From positions 2,678,694 through 2,742,693 of the forward strand of contig NW_017962913.1 in the NCBI RefSeq assembly GCF_001661345.1: a stretch of DNA of 64,000 nucleotides, written 5' to 3'. Numbering within the stretch: the stretch's first letter is position 1; every line of letters starts with the position of its first letter. This document shows, piece after piece, positions 22,701-32,932 of this stretch. The notes below the pieces were generated by a model. It saw only the letters and a list, made by a program, of their open reading frames with translations, did no database searches and was not told the DNA's origin. The position numbers and the translations under genes were made by a program. Source of the stretch: Ascoidea rubescens DSM 1968. Its lineage: Eukaryota; Ascomycota; Saccharomycetes; Ascoideales; Ascoideaceae.

Positions 22701-22860
22701 GAAACTCGATGCGTCTGGAAACAACGAAGCTGTTTCTGCCAAGAAGAAAGTGAAAAAAGTCAGAAGAGTGAAAAAGAAAACAGAGGATAATGGCAACGCT
22801 TCTAATGCAGTTGAAGTTAAAAGAAAAAGACCTGCAAAGAAGGCTACAATTGCAGAGTAA
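19736..22860 (+). CDS. APL5: AP-3 adaptor delta subunit, spliced: exons 19736-19791 and 19926-22860
   Basis: A 996-residue large chain of the AP-3 coat, which sorts cargo from the Golgi directly to the vacuole. The main open frame has no ATG in its conserved N-terminus; a 56-base first exon supplies MSLSTRDEVRARLRPFGIV, which joins at a split codon to FEKSLTDLIKGIRAH, the family's start (yeast: …RLRPFGFFFEKSLKDLIKG…). The intron (19792-19925) has donor GTAAGT, a branch-like CCACTAAT and acceptor GAAG. Residues up to about 600 are adaptin HEAT-type helices (…LTYLEMYGFDMSWANFNILEVM…, …PYVRKKAVLCLYKIFLKYPEAL…); then an acidic stretch and a Lys-rich tail. S. cerevisiae APL5 is YPL195W, immediately beside OXR1 (YPL196W), the same order as here. 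Confidence 0.95.
19792..19925 (+). other. APL5 spliceosomal intron (134 bases)
   Basis: Donor GTAAGT at 19792, branch candidate CCACTAAT near 19871-19878 and acceptor AAG at 19925. Splicing restores the conserved RLRPFG–FEKSL junction of AP-3 delta. Confidence 0.88.
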
Positions 22861-23761
22861 GTTTGGAGATTTCAAAACTGTTGAAGCGTATCAAAACGGA
22901 ATTGGAAAAGAATTGGTATACGTTTACTGCTTTATAGATATCTTTTTGTCTAGTTGACTGAATTTCAAACTGTAGAAATATAATTTTGCATAATCAAAGG
23001 AAAGGTCCACTACAAATTTCATAACAGCATGAGTTGCTTTGCACAAGACCAAGTTCGGCAAAGCACTGTTAAAGCTTTTAAAGGCTATGGGATATGGATA
23101 TGGCAGATCAGCTTTGCAACTTTTGTTTCTCTGCGGTGAAGGCGATAAGAGCTGAGAACCCAGAACCTTAAGTGGTTGTGTAATCTAAAAGACAGCCCTT
23201 GGGGAGAACGAAGCGTATGTTTTGACTTAATTCTGGCATAAATAACAGCTGCTACAGAAGAACAAGTGCAAGAAATATGCTTCAAGCAGAACCAGGGGAA
23301 AACAGCTCTGGAAACAAAACACCATTGCGAGAGCCTCTTGCGATTAACTCTTTATACCTTTAGGAGCCCACAGTAGCAAGTAGAAGAGTCGAGACAAGCT
23401 GGGTCTGCTGTCAAAGAAGAGCCTGCTGGAGTGTGGATGTGCTGGAGTAGCAGCTTCTGCTGGAGTAGCAACTTCTGTATTTATAGCCCAAGAGGCCTCC
23501 TGGCAGTTTGCTGTTGGAATTAGCCTTTGGATTGCATCTTCTCATCAGCAAAGAGGAGCCATAGTCATCCATCGCCAGCAGACAGAAAGCATAAACTGCT
23601 CTGCTCACTCTGGATACAACCCCCAGCTCCAGTCCTGGGTCTTCTGTTGCCAGATCTTCTTGCTCCTGTTCTTCTTGTTCTTCTTTCTTGCCACTATAAC
23701 TGGAGCCTTTACTGCCCAAACCACGATTGAAACACCTCAAACACCTCAAACACCTCAAACA
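22861..23761 (+). promoter_or_regulatory. APL5-OXR1 intergenic region
   Basis: About 900 bases. From about 23400 the sequence becomes richer in G+C with CTGCTGGAGTAGCA(A/G)CTTCTG repeated about twice. Just before the OXR1 ATG there are three copies of ACACCTCAA (about 23732-23759). Open frames here, including an in-frame TTG extension of OXR1, look non-conserved. No gene is called. Confidence 0.45.
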
Positions 23762-25246
23762 ATGACTGCTTCTTCTGAGAGCTCATCACCCAAACTCTTG
23801 AACAGAGCAAGCACAGACTTCTCGCTCAAAGACTCCATTCGAAGCTCTTTCGTGAGAGGCTTCAAGAGCCTTAGATCCTTCTCCTACTCCCACTTGGACG
23901 ACGTTGCAGAGCCCACCACTGCCTTGTCTCAGTCCCACCATCCAATTGCCAGCTCCAACAGCTCTGGCTCTGGAATTGGGGCAAACAGAGACGTGGTTGC
24001 TCAGGATGCCACCAAAGATAGTGTCCAAGATAACACTCAGGCAGCTGCCAACACTCCAACGTTGAGAAAAATCAATTCCCACTCAACTGACGTCGATCCA
24101 CCCACATCTTCCTTTTTAAAGCAACGAGCAGTGTCTGATTCCTTTGGCTTTAGATTCAGAAATTCGAAGTTGTTCGACTCATTGCTAAGAAACCAAAACG
24201 TCGAAGACAATTCTCTCACAACTAATTTCACCAACAACAGCAATAACAGCAATAACACAAACAACACTAACAACACTAACAACACTAACAACACTAACAA
24301 CACTAACAACACTAACAGTAACAATAGTAATACCAGTTTGGATTTAATAATGTCTTATCAACCTCCACCATTAGACCCTATATCTTTAAAGGGCTATAAA
24401 CTAAAGACTAAAAACCACTTGATGAGCCAGGAGTTGGCTGAAGAACTTCGTAATATGTTGACCCCAAGATTACAGCTTTATTCAGAATGGCAATTGGTTT
24501 ATTCACTCGAACAAAATGGCTCATCCTTAAATACTCTATACAACAACTGTGAACCAGGTTACAACTACAATAAAAAGGGAAACTTCTATCATGATCCCTT
24601 GAAAAATGACGATAATGATGAGGAAGATTTTGGCTATCTTGGTCATTCTTATATCTCTTCAAATTACAAGTCTCACCACAAGAAAAATCTTGGTTTCATC
24701 TTGGTTATCAAAGATCAAAAAGGAAATTTATTTGGTTGCTTTTCAAATGAACATTTCCATCTAAGTGATATTACAAAAAGATTTTATGGTAATGGGGAAT
24801 GCTTTTTATGGAAATCTAAACTAGTCAAATCTGTCAATTTAGTTCAATCAAATGATCCTCATCAATCGTCCAATAAAAACAATAATTATAATCATAATCC
24901 AATTCAACAATTTTCAGAAGATAAAAGAAATTCCGTAATTAGTTTTGATGATGATAAAGATGTTCACACCAATAACAATAACAATAACAATAATAACCAT
25001 TCACCAGAAAAACACCTACAATTAACAATTTACCCCTACACAGGTCTTAACGACTTTATAATATACTCAACAAAAGAATTCTTAGCAATGGGTGTGTCTG
25101 GTGGTCACTATGGTTTATGGATAGATAATAATTTGATCAATGGCATATCCGAAAAATCAATGACTTTTGGTAATGAACCCTTAAGTGATGCTAGTGATAG
25201 ATTCAAAATTTACGGCTTAGAAGTTTGGAAAGTTGGTCCTACTTAA
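23762..25246 (+). CDS. OXR1: OXR1, TLDc-domain protein
   Basis: A 494-residue protein from the ATG at 23762; the frame extends to a TTG at 23660 but that part is unsupported. The first 200 residues are Ser/Asn-rich, including about seven copies of a 9-base unit encoding Asn-Asn-Thr (about 24253-24315). From about residue 222 to the end is a TLDc domain (…TPRLQLYSEWQLVYSLEQNG…, …GFILVIKDQKGNLFGCFSNE…, …YGNGECFLWK…, …MGVSGGHYGLWIDNNL…, …FKIYGLEVWKVG). In yeast Oxr1 promotes disassembly of the vacuolar V-ATPase and is linked to oxidative stress resistance. S. cerevisiae Oxr1 is 273 residues, so the N-terminus is much expanded. Adjacent to APL5 as in S. cerevisiae; tail-to-tail with KXD1. Confidence 0.93.
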   Translation: MTASSESSSPKLLNRASTDFSLKDSIRSSFVRGFKSLRSFSYSHLDDVAEPTTALSQSHHPIASSNSSGSGIGANRDVVAQDATKDSVQDNTQAAANTPTLRKINSHSTDVDPPTSSFLKQRAVSDSFGFRFRNSKLFDSLLRNQNVEDNSLTTNFTNNSNNSNNTNNTNNTNNTNNTNNTNNTNSNNSNTSLDLIMSYQPPPLDPISLKGYKLKTKNHLMSQELAEELRNMLTPRLQLYSEWQLVYSLEQNGSSLNTLYNNCEPGYNYNKKGNFYHDPLKNDDNDEEDFGYLGHSYISSNYKSHHKKNLGFILVIKDQKGNLFGCFSNEHFHLSDITKRFYGNGECFLWKSKLVKSVNLVQSNDPHQSSNKNNNYNHNPIQQFSEDKRNSVISFDDDKDVHTNNNNNNNNNHSPEKHLQLTIYPYTGLNDFIIYSTKEFLAMGVSGGHYGLWIDNNLINGISEKSMTFGNEPLSDASDRFKIYGLEVWKVGPT

Positions 25247-25689
25247 AAAAGAAAAAAAAAAAGATTAGTTGAATTTTTTAAAGAAATATATATACACACA
25301 TATATAAAGAAAAAAAAAAGAACTAAAAATGAATTATTAAGATTTAAATATAAAGAAAAATCCAATTATATATTGTTTCAAAAAAAAAAAATTTATCAGA
25401 AAATTTAAACAGTCTTCATATAAACTATACTCTAAATTATATAGGTTTTAATAATGATTCAGGCAATCATCATTTAAAGTTATTAGTATTATAAACTCAT
25501 TTTTAAATTATCATTTAATTTAATCTCAGGAGTTCAGCAGATCCGGATAATAATACACAAATATGAGAAAATATTTATGTTTAATTTTTTTTATTTTTCT
25601 TTTGGTCATTATGATTTTTTTGGCTTAACTATTTTTTTTTCTTATTATTATTATTACTACTATTACTATCACTATTACTATTATTATTA
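25247..25689. terminator. Convergent OXR1/KXD1 3' region
   Basis: AT-rich spacer with A runs after the OXR1 stop (25242-25262), TATATATACACACATATATA near 25287-25307 and a T/TTA-rich tract (25570-25690) before the KXD1 stop. The TATATA-type sequence resembles yeast efficiency elements. No gene is seen. Confidence 0.4.
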
Positions 25690-26628
25690 CTATTGTTCAT
25701 TATTTATATTTTTTTTATTCAACAAATTCATATCATCTTTATTGATTGGATTATATCTATTTAATATTATATCTTTTGATTCGTTATATTCTATTGGATG
25801 ATTTTGTTCAAATAAATTTTCTAATTCATTTAAATGTTTTTCAGACCATCTCAAATTTTTTCTAATATTTTTAATCATTAATTGATAATTATTCAATGCA
25901 GTCAATGCACTATTATTGTTATTTGTTAATGAAGAATTAGTTAATGAATTGGTTAGAGAATTAGTTAAAGAACTTGTTATTGAGTTTGATAAAGAATTGG
26001 AAGAAACAGATGATAAATATATATTATTAATTAACTGAATCTTTTTTTTAGCATTTTCTTGTAATAGTTTTAATTCCAAAGTCTTGTTTTTAATTAAACC
26101 AGAGGTCTGAGCCTGTAAAACCAATGATTTATCTAACAAACTATTATCATTAACTAAAGAATCGTTAATTGAGGTTAAAAGATAATCAAACGAACTAAAA
26201 CTACTCAAATAGTTATCCTGGGAGTAATTGCTTGATGATTCTGCGTAAGATGAGGATGAAATCGAATCAGAATCATATTCATTATGTTCATTGCGATTCA
26301 AACCCTGAGTGCTGTTGGTAGAATTGCTGTTTAGTAGAGAAGTGTTTGTGTTCAAATTAGCATTTCTGACGTTTGTTTTGTAATTTTGGTTCCTGTTCTG
26401 AGAGTTATCGTCTTCTTCTTCATTATCACCATCATTATCATCATTATCATTATTATCATCGTCATTATCACCATTGCCTCTTCTATGGCGGTGTTCTACA
26501 GAAGCCAAATCGGAAGGAACAGCAAATATTTGAGAGCTGATGCTTGGTTCCCTCGAGCGATGCTGGTTAATCGATAGAGACTGGTTTATGTTAGAGAAAC
26601 GATCATTCACATCCAAGTGCTCCATCAT
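25690..26628 (-). CDS. KXD1: KXD1-like subunit of the endosomal BLOC-1 complex
   Basis: A 312-residue protein. The conserved part runs from about residue 145: …YLLTSINDSLVNDNSLLDKSLVLQAQTSGLIKNKTLELKLLQE…, the KxDL region, followed by a Ser/Asn/Leu repeat (…LTNSLTNSLTNS…) and a helical end …MIKNIRKNLRWSEKHLNELENLF…PIEYN…, which matches the family's C-terminal helix. In yeast Kxd1 belongs to the BLOC-1 complex, which regulates endosomal maturation through Vps21. The N-terminal 130 residues are Asn/Asp/Ser-rich, so the protein is longer than S. cerevisiae Kxd1 (218). In S. cerevisiae KXD1 (YGL079W) is beside MPC1 (YGL080W), found 12 kb away here. The ATG at 26628 is the first of the frame. Confidence 0.85.
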   Translation of the reverse strand: MMEHLDVNDRFSNINQSLSINQHRSREPSISSQIFAVPSDLASVEHRHRRGNGDNDDDNNDNDDNDGDNEEEDDNSQNRNQNYKTNVRNANLNTNTSLLNSNSTNSTQGLNRNEHNEYDSDSISSSSYAESSSNYSQDNYLSSFSSFDYLLTSINDSLVNDNSLLDKSLVLQAQTSGLIKNKTLELKLLQENAKKKIQLINNIYLSSVSSNSLSNSITSSLTNSLTNSLTNSSLTNNNNSALTALNNYQLMIKNIRKNLRWSEKHLNELENLFEQNHPIEYNESKDIILNRYNPINKDDMNLLNKKNINNEQ

Positions 26629-26840
26629 TATCTTTCGATGGAAGTGGTTCTACGATATAATCAAACAATACTCAGATAAGAAGAACGGGAGGTAAGCGGA
26701 AAACAGCCAGGGGAACGGGCCGGAAAATGCCCGAGATTAGTTCTATAAATGCTATAAAATGGAAAGACGATGCGAGAAATGACAGAAATAGGGTAGAAGA
26801 AACATGAGCAACGATATGGTGATCTAAAAATGTATGGAGA

Positions 26841-28032
26841 TCAAGTGGGAAGAGGAGGGAGTGGTTTATACAAGTTTATTTTGGAGCCCAGATGCAGAGA
26901 ACTTGAATCGTCAGCGGTTTTAGGAATTGGGTCCTTTGGAATTGGATCTGGTTTGGAATCAGGACTGAGAATTGAGCTGCCCATGTCAGTCAGAGCAACA
27001 GAGGAAAAATACTTGATAAAGAAGGAGATGTAAGAATCGTTATTCAGATTTGTTGTTGAATTGGAGTCTGTGCTGGAAGTCGATTCAGACTTTGATTCAG
27101 ACACTAGTTTAGAAGTTTCTTCAGAGGTTAAATCAGAAATTGAATCTAGTGTAGACTCAAAAATTGATATAGTAGAGCAAGAGCTTTGATCAGGAATCGA
27201 TTTGCAATAAAACTGTTGTTGAGGTTCTGGGATAGGAGTAGAACTTGTGTTATCAAATTTTTGGTGATCTTTATCGCTATTTGAGATATCCCCAGGTTCA
27301 TGTTTTGATAAATTTGTTAATCTATTGCTAAATCTATCGAAACTGGCTTCTTCTGTCTTTATATTATATACTGGTCTATCCTTTTTAGGAACAGGAGGTC
27401 TTTGAAGAATTTCACTGGATTGATTTTTAAAGCCAATTTTATTGCTACTGTAGTTTCGGATGTTGTTGTTATTATGATTAATTTTATTGTCAAGATTATC
27501 ATGATTGTTGTCATGGATGACGTTGATTTTTGAATTGAAACTCAATATACGTTTTTTTTTAGTTTTTTGTGTTTTGTGTTTCATTGCAATATCAACTTTT
27601 TTTTTTTGTTGTTCATTGATTTTATTTTGTTCTTTAATTTTGTTTTCTAGCTCAACAAATTCGAGATATTCTTTATAATTATTTTTCAATTTGGTTTTCA
27701 ATTTATCGGCTAATTTTAAATTTTTGATTAAAATGTTTCTAAACTGATCATTTTTAATGATTTGAAGTTTAGAGTATTTATCCTGATTTTTTGATTTGTA
27801 CTTTTCAGGATTAAAAATATAATCAACAGGGTCAATTTTTTCACCGTTAATTATGATATAATTATTTTCATTGTCTTTATTAAATTTAGTATTTTTATGA
27901 CTTTTGTCAGAACTAATATTGATTAAAATATCTCTGGGAGTCTTTTCTGGTCTAAGATAATCGATATTTTTTTTGATATCATCATTATCATCATTATCAT
28001 CATTATCATCATTATCATTATTATCATTATTA

Positions 28033-28124
<92 letters not shown>

Positions 28125-28472
28125 ATCATTATCATTATCATTATCATTACCATTATCATTGTTATCTTTATTATTATCACTATCACTATCACTACCAGTA
28201 TTACTATTACTATTACAATTAATGGTATTCGGTGTAATAGACAGATTTTTTGAATAAGAAATTGAACCAAACCCTAAAAAGGATTGTAATATGGGGGAGG
28301 AAAGTATATTGTTCAAAACAGATTTATCGACATTTTCAATTTTATCTAATTTATTATCGTTATCATTATCGTTATCATTATTGTTATCGTTATTAACGAT
28401 CGGCTTATCAGCAGTATCGCACCTCTCGATAATATAAGAGTCACCAGTGAAAATGTACTTAACATCAGGCAT
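26841..28472 (-). CDS. Asn/Asp-rich protein of unknown function
   Basis: A 543-residue protein not recognised as a member of any family. It starts MPDVKYIFTGDSYIIERCD, contains a poly-Asn/Asp block of about 60 residues (28130-27970) built from a run of AAC codons followed by a run of AAT codons, then a charged helical part (…YKSKNQDKYSKLQIIKNDQF…, …KTKLKNNYKEYLEFVELENKI…) that could form a coiled coil, and a Ser/Thr-rich tail. Two proline motifs (RPPVPKKDRP and YKPLPPLPT at the very C-terminus) look like SH3-binding ligands, which would suit a cortical or endocytic adaptor, but that is inference. It lies 212 bases upstream of KXD1 on the same strand. Confidence 0.75.
28021..28130. repeat. Trinucleotide expansion (poly-Asn coding)
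   Basis: On the plus strand a block of about 18 ATT units is followed by a block of about 12 TTG units. On the minus strand these are AAC then AAT codons inside the 543-residue Asn-rich protein. Two separate pure codon blocks suggest repeated strand-slippage. A matching but shorter ATT/TTG pair lies in SLP1 at about 6848-6903. Confidence 0.9.
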
Positions 28473-31397
28473 CTTTATCTGATTTCACTAGAATCTTTGA
28501 CTATTAGCCATTGAAAAAGAAAGTCGAGAAAGCTGATATAATAGTGAGCATTTTCAAATTGAATTAGTTGACTTTCGATGGAAGATTCTTATATCTCAAA
28601 CGAGATTGAGTGAATTGGATAAAAATAATGGATCATTAAAAAAATGGTGCACGATCCAAGCGGCTGGAAAGAAAATGTTTTGGGAGGTAGACCCCTCCGT
28701 GTAAAAAGCCGAAGAATCGAAATCAAAACAAAGCAAAAGCAGTGCAAAAAAGGAAGACAAAATAAGAAAAGGGGTTGGAGTGGTCGGAATTGAAACAAGT
28801 GGCAGCGCGTGTATGCACACATACGTGTGATCATATTTTTCAACACGCGTACGTTTGGTACTGAGAAGCCCCTAAGAGCCGTAGGTGCTTTTGCACGACA
28901 CAAACGACGTAGCCTGTGTCTTTTTCCAGACGTATGCATTGACAAACTCTGAATATGATGCCACCAGCATAAAATTAGTACTTGCCAGAGCAGGATTGTG
29001 GAACAGGGAGAAAGGGATCTTTTTGCCTTTCAATAAGCGACCCAGTTTATAGGTGCGATTTGAGATGTATTGTACATGAAAATGGTTACTACGATGCAAT
29101 AATAGTGTATAATATGGTAGTTTAATAGTGTAGCTGTTTATATTATTATTTAAAGAAGAATTCACTATATTGTTCAGGTGGAATTTTGTTATTGTTTTAC
29201 GTTGTATTAAGCCTGTAGGAAGTTTTTGTAATGAAAATTGTATAAAAATGGATGATAATTGTTTTCAAATCTGAATCTGATAACAGAATAACGAATTTTT
29301 TTTGTTATGACCACGGGTTTATGTGAAACTCAATCGTAAAATCCAAAGGTTTTGTAAAACCCAATCTTAAAAATACAAAAAAAAATCTGTTGCTATCCTA
29401 ATAGTGCAGGTGAATTTGTTTTCACCTCTAGATTATAATTTAGAGCTAGATTATAAATACAATTGATTAATTCTAAGTACTTTTGTGAGTTTGTAATCAT
29501 TTGCAAAGAAAGTTGGACATAATAATGTTAAATGGATTATGAATTATGATTAACAGATTAAGACTCTTTTTGGTTTTTTTGAACAATAGAATATTATTTA
29601 TCAAGATAATGTTAAATTAACCCAAACCAAACCAAAATCTAAACAAAGAACGAGGATAGATTAGGCTATTGTTATTAAAAATTTTCTAAATCGATAAATA
29701 AGTGGTCTAGAGATAAAAGATAGATGAATAGATTCCAAGATAAAAGGAGAACTCACAAATGGATACCATTTTGTATGGAAACCACTAATTTATCCAATCA
29801 TCGATTTATGATGTCACGGTATAATAAAATGCCTCAACGTGGTGCTTTTTTTAACGAGATTAAAACAGTTTACTCAAGCGAATTCAGAGTGTGAAGAGTT
29901 ATATTCATCTGGTTGATGAAAAACAAAAAGGCAGCTGAATATGACTCCGCAAAATCAGGTTCCAAACAAAGTGATGTTATACCAGTCCACGAGGATGTGG
30001 AACTTGCGTGGGGCCGCTTTAGGAAGCCACACATGGTCACGTGCAACAGAATATCGAGTGTGTTTTTTTGTTGCTCCTTTTCAGGCTTTGTTCCCAGCAG
30101 GACACAGAACTTGCAGAAGGTCTTGAAAGCAGTGGTCTCAGCAACTGTCGCAAAACCGTCTCCGGCTTCCAGCAGCCTGTGGATGTCTGGAGCAGATTTT
30201 GGTCTGTGAGGAAGCACGCGAGGCAGTTTCCGCAGCCTCTTCGCAGAACCTGCGAACACAAAGCTGCGAGCGTTTGCTCTTTGTCACTTTCCATTTGTGA
30301 TGTAGTCTCAGGTACTTGATCCTGTTAGTGAAGGTTCATCCCATCTGACCAGCGCCGAGCTTGCGCATGCCAAGCTCAACACTCCTTGTTAGGCACTGAA
30401 ACGCCTGTGTAACGTAATAGCACAGATCCGGAGACTGTTAGCGAATCCAATTATGTAATTACAGAATTTTTGGAAAAACTTTGGGTCAACCGATTTATAC
30501 AATTTTTTCTCTTTTTATTAGGAATCCTTTATAAATAAGCTAATTGTATATTAATATGCCTTTTTTTTCTTCCCTTTTTTACAGTCTTTTTTGCTTTTTG
30601 TTTCGTTTTTTTTTGTTCATATATTATATAATTATAATTATAGCCAAAACCAAAACCAAATTCTCATATAATCTACCAAGTAATCTTTAGCTATATTATT
30701 GGACAACTAGAAGCAAAGGCTTGAGCTTTTATTCATATACTCATTCTAATAATTGGAATCCGTTGGCTAGTAATTTTCAGCTTAAGGCAGAAAACCAACT
30801 TTCATTGTATTGTCTTTAATTATATTATATTCCATAATTATATTAATAATACCATTGATTTAATTATTTTTCCGTTTTATTTTATTATTTTATTTTTTTT
30901 CATCAAATTAAAGAATACTGAAGATTAATTTGAAAAACCTGTTACAGAAGTTTCTAAAATAAGACAAGTTTCATAAACTTATTTTTCAATTTTCAAATCA
31001 GTTTTAAATCAGCTTTTATTGGCAATTTTTTAATTTTTTTTTTTTCTCTTCAATTAAAATCTTATTACCATTTATATTATACTATATTATATTAAGTCTC
31101 CGAGAATTATATTAAAAGAAACAAAAAAGAAAGAAAAAACAACAACAAAAGAACTAAAAAAAAGAAAAGAAAGGAAACCAAAACCATAATTAAAAATAAC
31201 CTCAGAATATTCAAATTCCTGTTTTTATTTTAATTATATTTACTATATTATTTGTACAGTCGCTTGGACTTGTTTTGTTCTTGTTTTTGTTTTTGTTTTT
31301 TGTTTTTAATTAATTAATCAATCAATTAATTAATTATATCATATACTGTTTTTTGTTAGCTTTTTTTTTTGTTATATTTTATTATACATCTAGATTA
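28473..31397. other. 2.9-kb gene-free divergent region with a GC-rich island
   Basis: Lies between the starts of the Asn-rich gene and YPD1. Most is AT-rich with no credible gene. A block at about 29960-30440 is clearly richer in G+C, contains GGTCACGTG (30035-30043), and has open frames of about 90-130 codons on both strands, all lacking good ATG starts or recognisable motifs. The island could be a promoter, an unrecognised non-coding RNA or an origin; nothing in it decides. The part nearest YPD1 (30850-31390) is a long T/A-rich leader with GTTTTTGTTTTTG and ATTAATTAATCAATCAATTAATT repeats. Confidence 0.5.
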
Positions 31398-32540
31398 ATG
31401 ATGACAAAAACAGAAACTGGACTACGAAGAACAATATCCAAATCCAACTCTTCTATAGGCCAAATAACTCAAATGAACGAAGATAGTCAAAGATATAATG
31501 CATTTCCAAGATTCGATGATCCATATGCGGATATTCCAACACATCGTAATGTTGAACCGATAAGCAATAATCATTTAGACAATGAAGAAGATGAAGACGT
31601 TGAAGAGATTTCCATTGAAAAAGAATTGATTGATTGGGCAATATTCAATGACGTCTTAGAAATGGATGATGAGAATAATGACGACTCATTGTTTTCAAGA
31701 AATTTATTATATTTATTTATATTGCAAGCTTGCTTATCATTCAAGGAGATTGATTTAATATTAAATAAAATATTCAACCAATTAAATCAATTGAAAAACT
31801 ATGGTTGTAATTATGATTATGAGTTATACAAGATCAAGTTTATTGACAAACCATTGGACTTATCAATATTGAATTTAAAATTCGATGAAAACGATCCCAA
31901 TGAAGAGATTATTGATCATTTTTCAGAATCTGAAAAGAAGTATTTGATATTCAAGATTGAATTATTAGGAATGAATAGTTTTAAAAAATTGTTTTCAAAA
32001 CTATCAGAAGCTGGGCATTTTATAAAGGGCTCATCATCAGCATTGGGACTATTGTCTATTCAATTGAATTGCGAAAGATTACAATACTACGGAAAATTAA
32101 TCAATATTGATAGTTTCAACATAACTCTCAAAAATGATTTGAATATAAACCAATTTATAAATTCAAATAAGAAATTTCAATTAAGTTTGATAAATGATTC
32201 GAGTAATAATGAATCATTTTTCAAGAAACATCAAAATAATGATAATAATGATGACGATGACAACTACAAGTATAATAGTAATGATGATGAAGAAGAGGAA
32301 GAAGAAGAAGAAGAAAATGCTGAGAGTAATTATGAACTAGATGAATTGGAAAACAAAACGATTGAAGAGTTAGAAGAAATATTAAAAGAATCTGTTGAGA
32401 AGGAATTTAATTATGAAGATGACAATCGTAACTACATTAAATGGGCGTTTTTGTCCAAAAATGCATTAGATAAGGCTAAAGATGAGTTCAACAAAGTCAG
32501 ACTCTTCTTCAATCAATACTATGGCGATGACAGTTTTTAA
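31398..32540 (+). CDS. YPD1: YPD1-like histidine phosphotransfer protein, enlarged
   Basis: A 380-residue protein from the ATG at 31398 (a TTG-started extension is rejected). It relays phosphate from a membrane sensor histidine kinase (Sln1 type) to response regulators (Ssk1, Skn7) in osmotic signalling. The HPt four-helix core is visible: ELIDWAIFNDVLEMDD, NLLYLFILQACLSF, and the active motif …LSEAGHFIKGSSSALGLL… with the phospho-accepting H207 (H64 in S. cerevisiae), followed by CERLQYYGKLI. S. cerevisiae Ypd1 has 167 residues; here an N-terminal extension, a long insertion before the active helix (about residues 130-190) and an acidic, Asn/Glu-rich insertion (about 265-340) more than double the length. 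The C-terminal helix (…ALDKAKDEFNKVRLFFNQYY) is recognisable. Confidence 0.9.
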   Translation: MMTKTETGLRRTISKSNSSIGQITQMNEDSQRYNAFPRFDDPYADIPTHRNVEPISNNHLDNEEDEDVEEISIEKELIDWAIFNDVLEMDDENNDDSLFSRNLLYLFILQACLSFKEIDLILNKIFNQLNQLKNYGCNYDYELYKIKFIDKPLDLSILNLKFDENDPNEEIIDHFSESEKKYLIFKIELLGMNSFKKLFSKLSEAGHFIKGSSSALGLLSIQLNCERLQYYGKLINIDSFNITLKNDLNINQFINSNKKFQLSLINDSSNNESFFKKHQNNDNNDDDDNYKYNSNDDEEEEEEEEENAESNYELDELENKTIEELEEILKESVEKEFNYEDDNRNYIKWAFLSKNALDKAKDEFNKVRLFFNQYYGDDSF

Positions 32541-32932
32541 TGATTTTTTATTCTATTAGCTTTTTTTTATTGGCTATATTCTTTTGTTTTTATCGTTTTT
32601 ATGTTTCTCATTTTCCTTCTCTTTTCTCTCTTCCTTCTCTTTCTTCTCTTTCTCTTCTCTTTCTTTGAAGCATTGCTGGTACGGACAGCCGAAATGCGTC
32701 GAGAAAAAAGAAATACGCGCAAGTCGGGTGTTCTTCTGCATACACACGTGTTTATCACGCTTTCAAGCGGCTTTTTTTTCAAAGAAAAAAGCGCGTTTGT
32801 TGATCCCTCCCTAGGTTCTTTTTAAACCGCGTTTGAAACCGCATGTGTGGTGCGCACGTGACCATGATTTTTTTCCAGTGAGCGAAAGCAGCAGTGAAGA
32901 GAGGAAAAGACAGCACAGGCAGCACAGGCAGC
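32541..32932 (+). promoter_or_regulatory. Promoter of the Smr-domain gene with two CACGTG boxes
   Basis: After a CT-rich tract (32610-32665), the segment 32670-32900 is comparatively GC-rich and has CACGTG at 32745-32750 and CACGTGACC at 32855-32863, about 70 bases from the ATG. CACGTG with a flanking AC is the Cbf1-type E box. ACAGGCAGC is tandemly repeated directly before the start. Confidence 0.5.

Noticed and set aside
30035-30043. CDEI-like TCACGTG as part of a point centromere
   Set aside because: No AT-rich CDEII of the right length followed by a CDEIII-like sequence is visible, and the motif recurs at other promoters.
29870-30319. Open frames of about 90-130 codons on both strands of the GC-rich island
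   Set aside because: They overlap antisense to each other, start at GTG or TTG and show no family motif.
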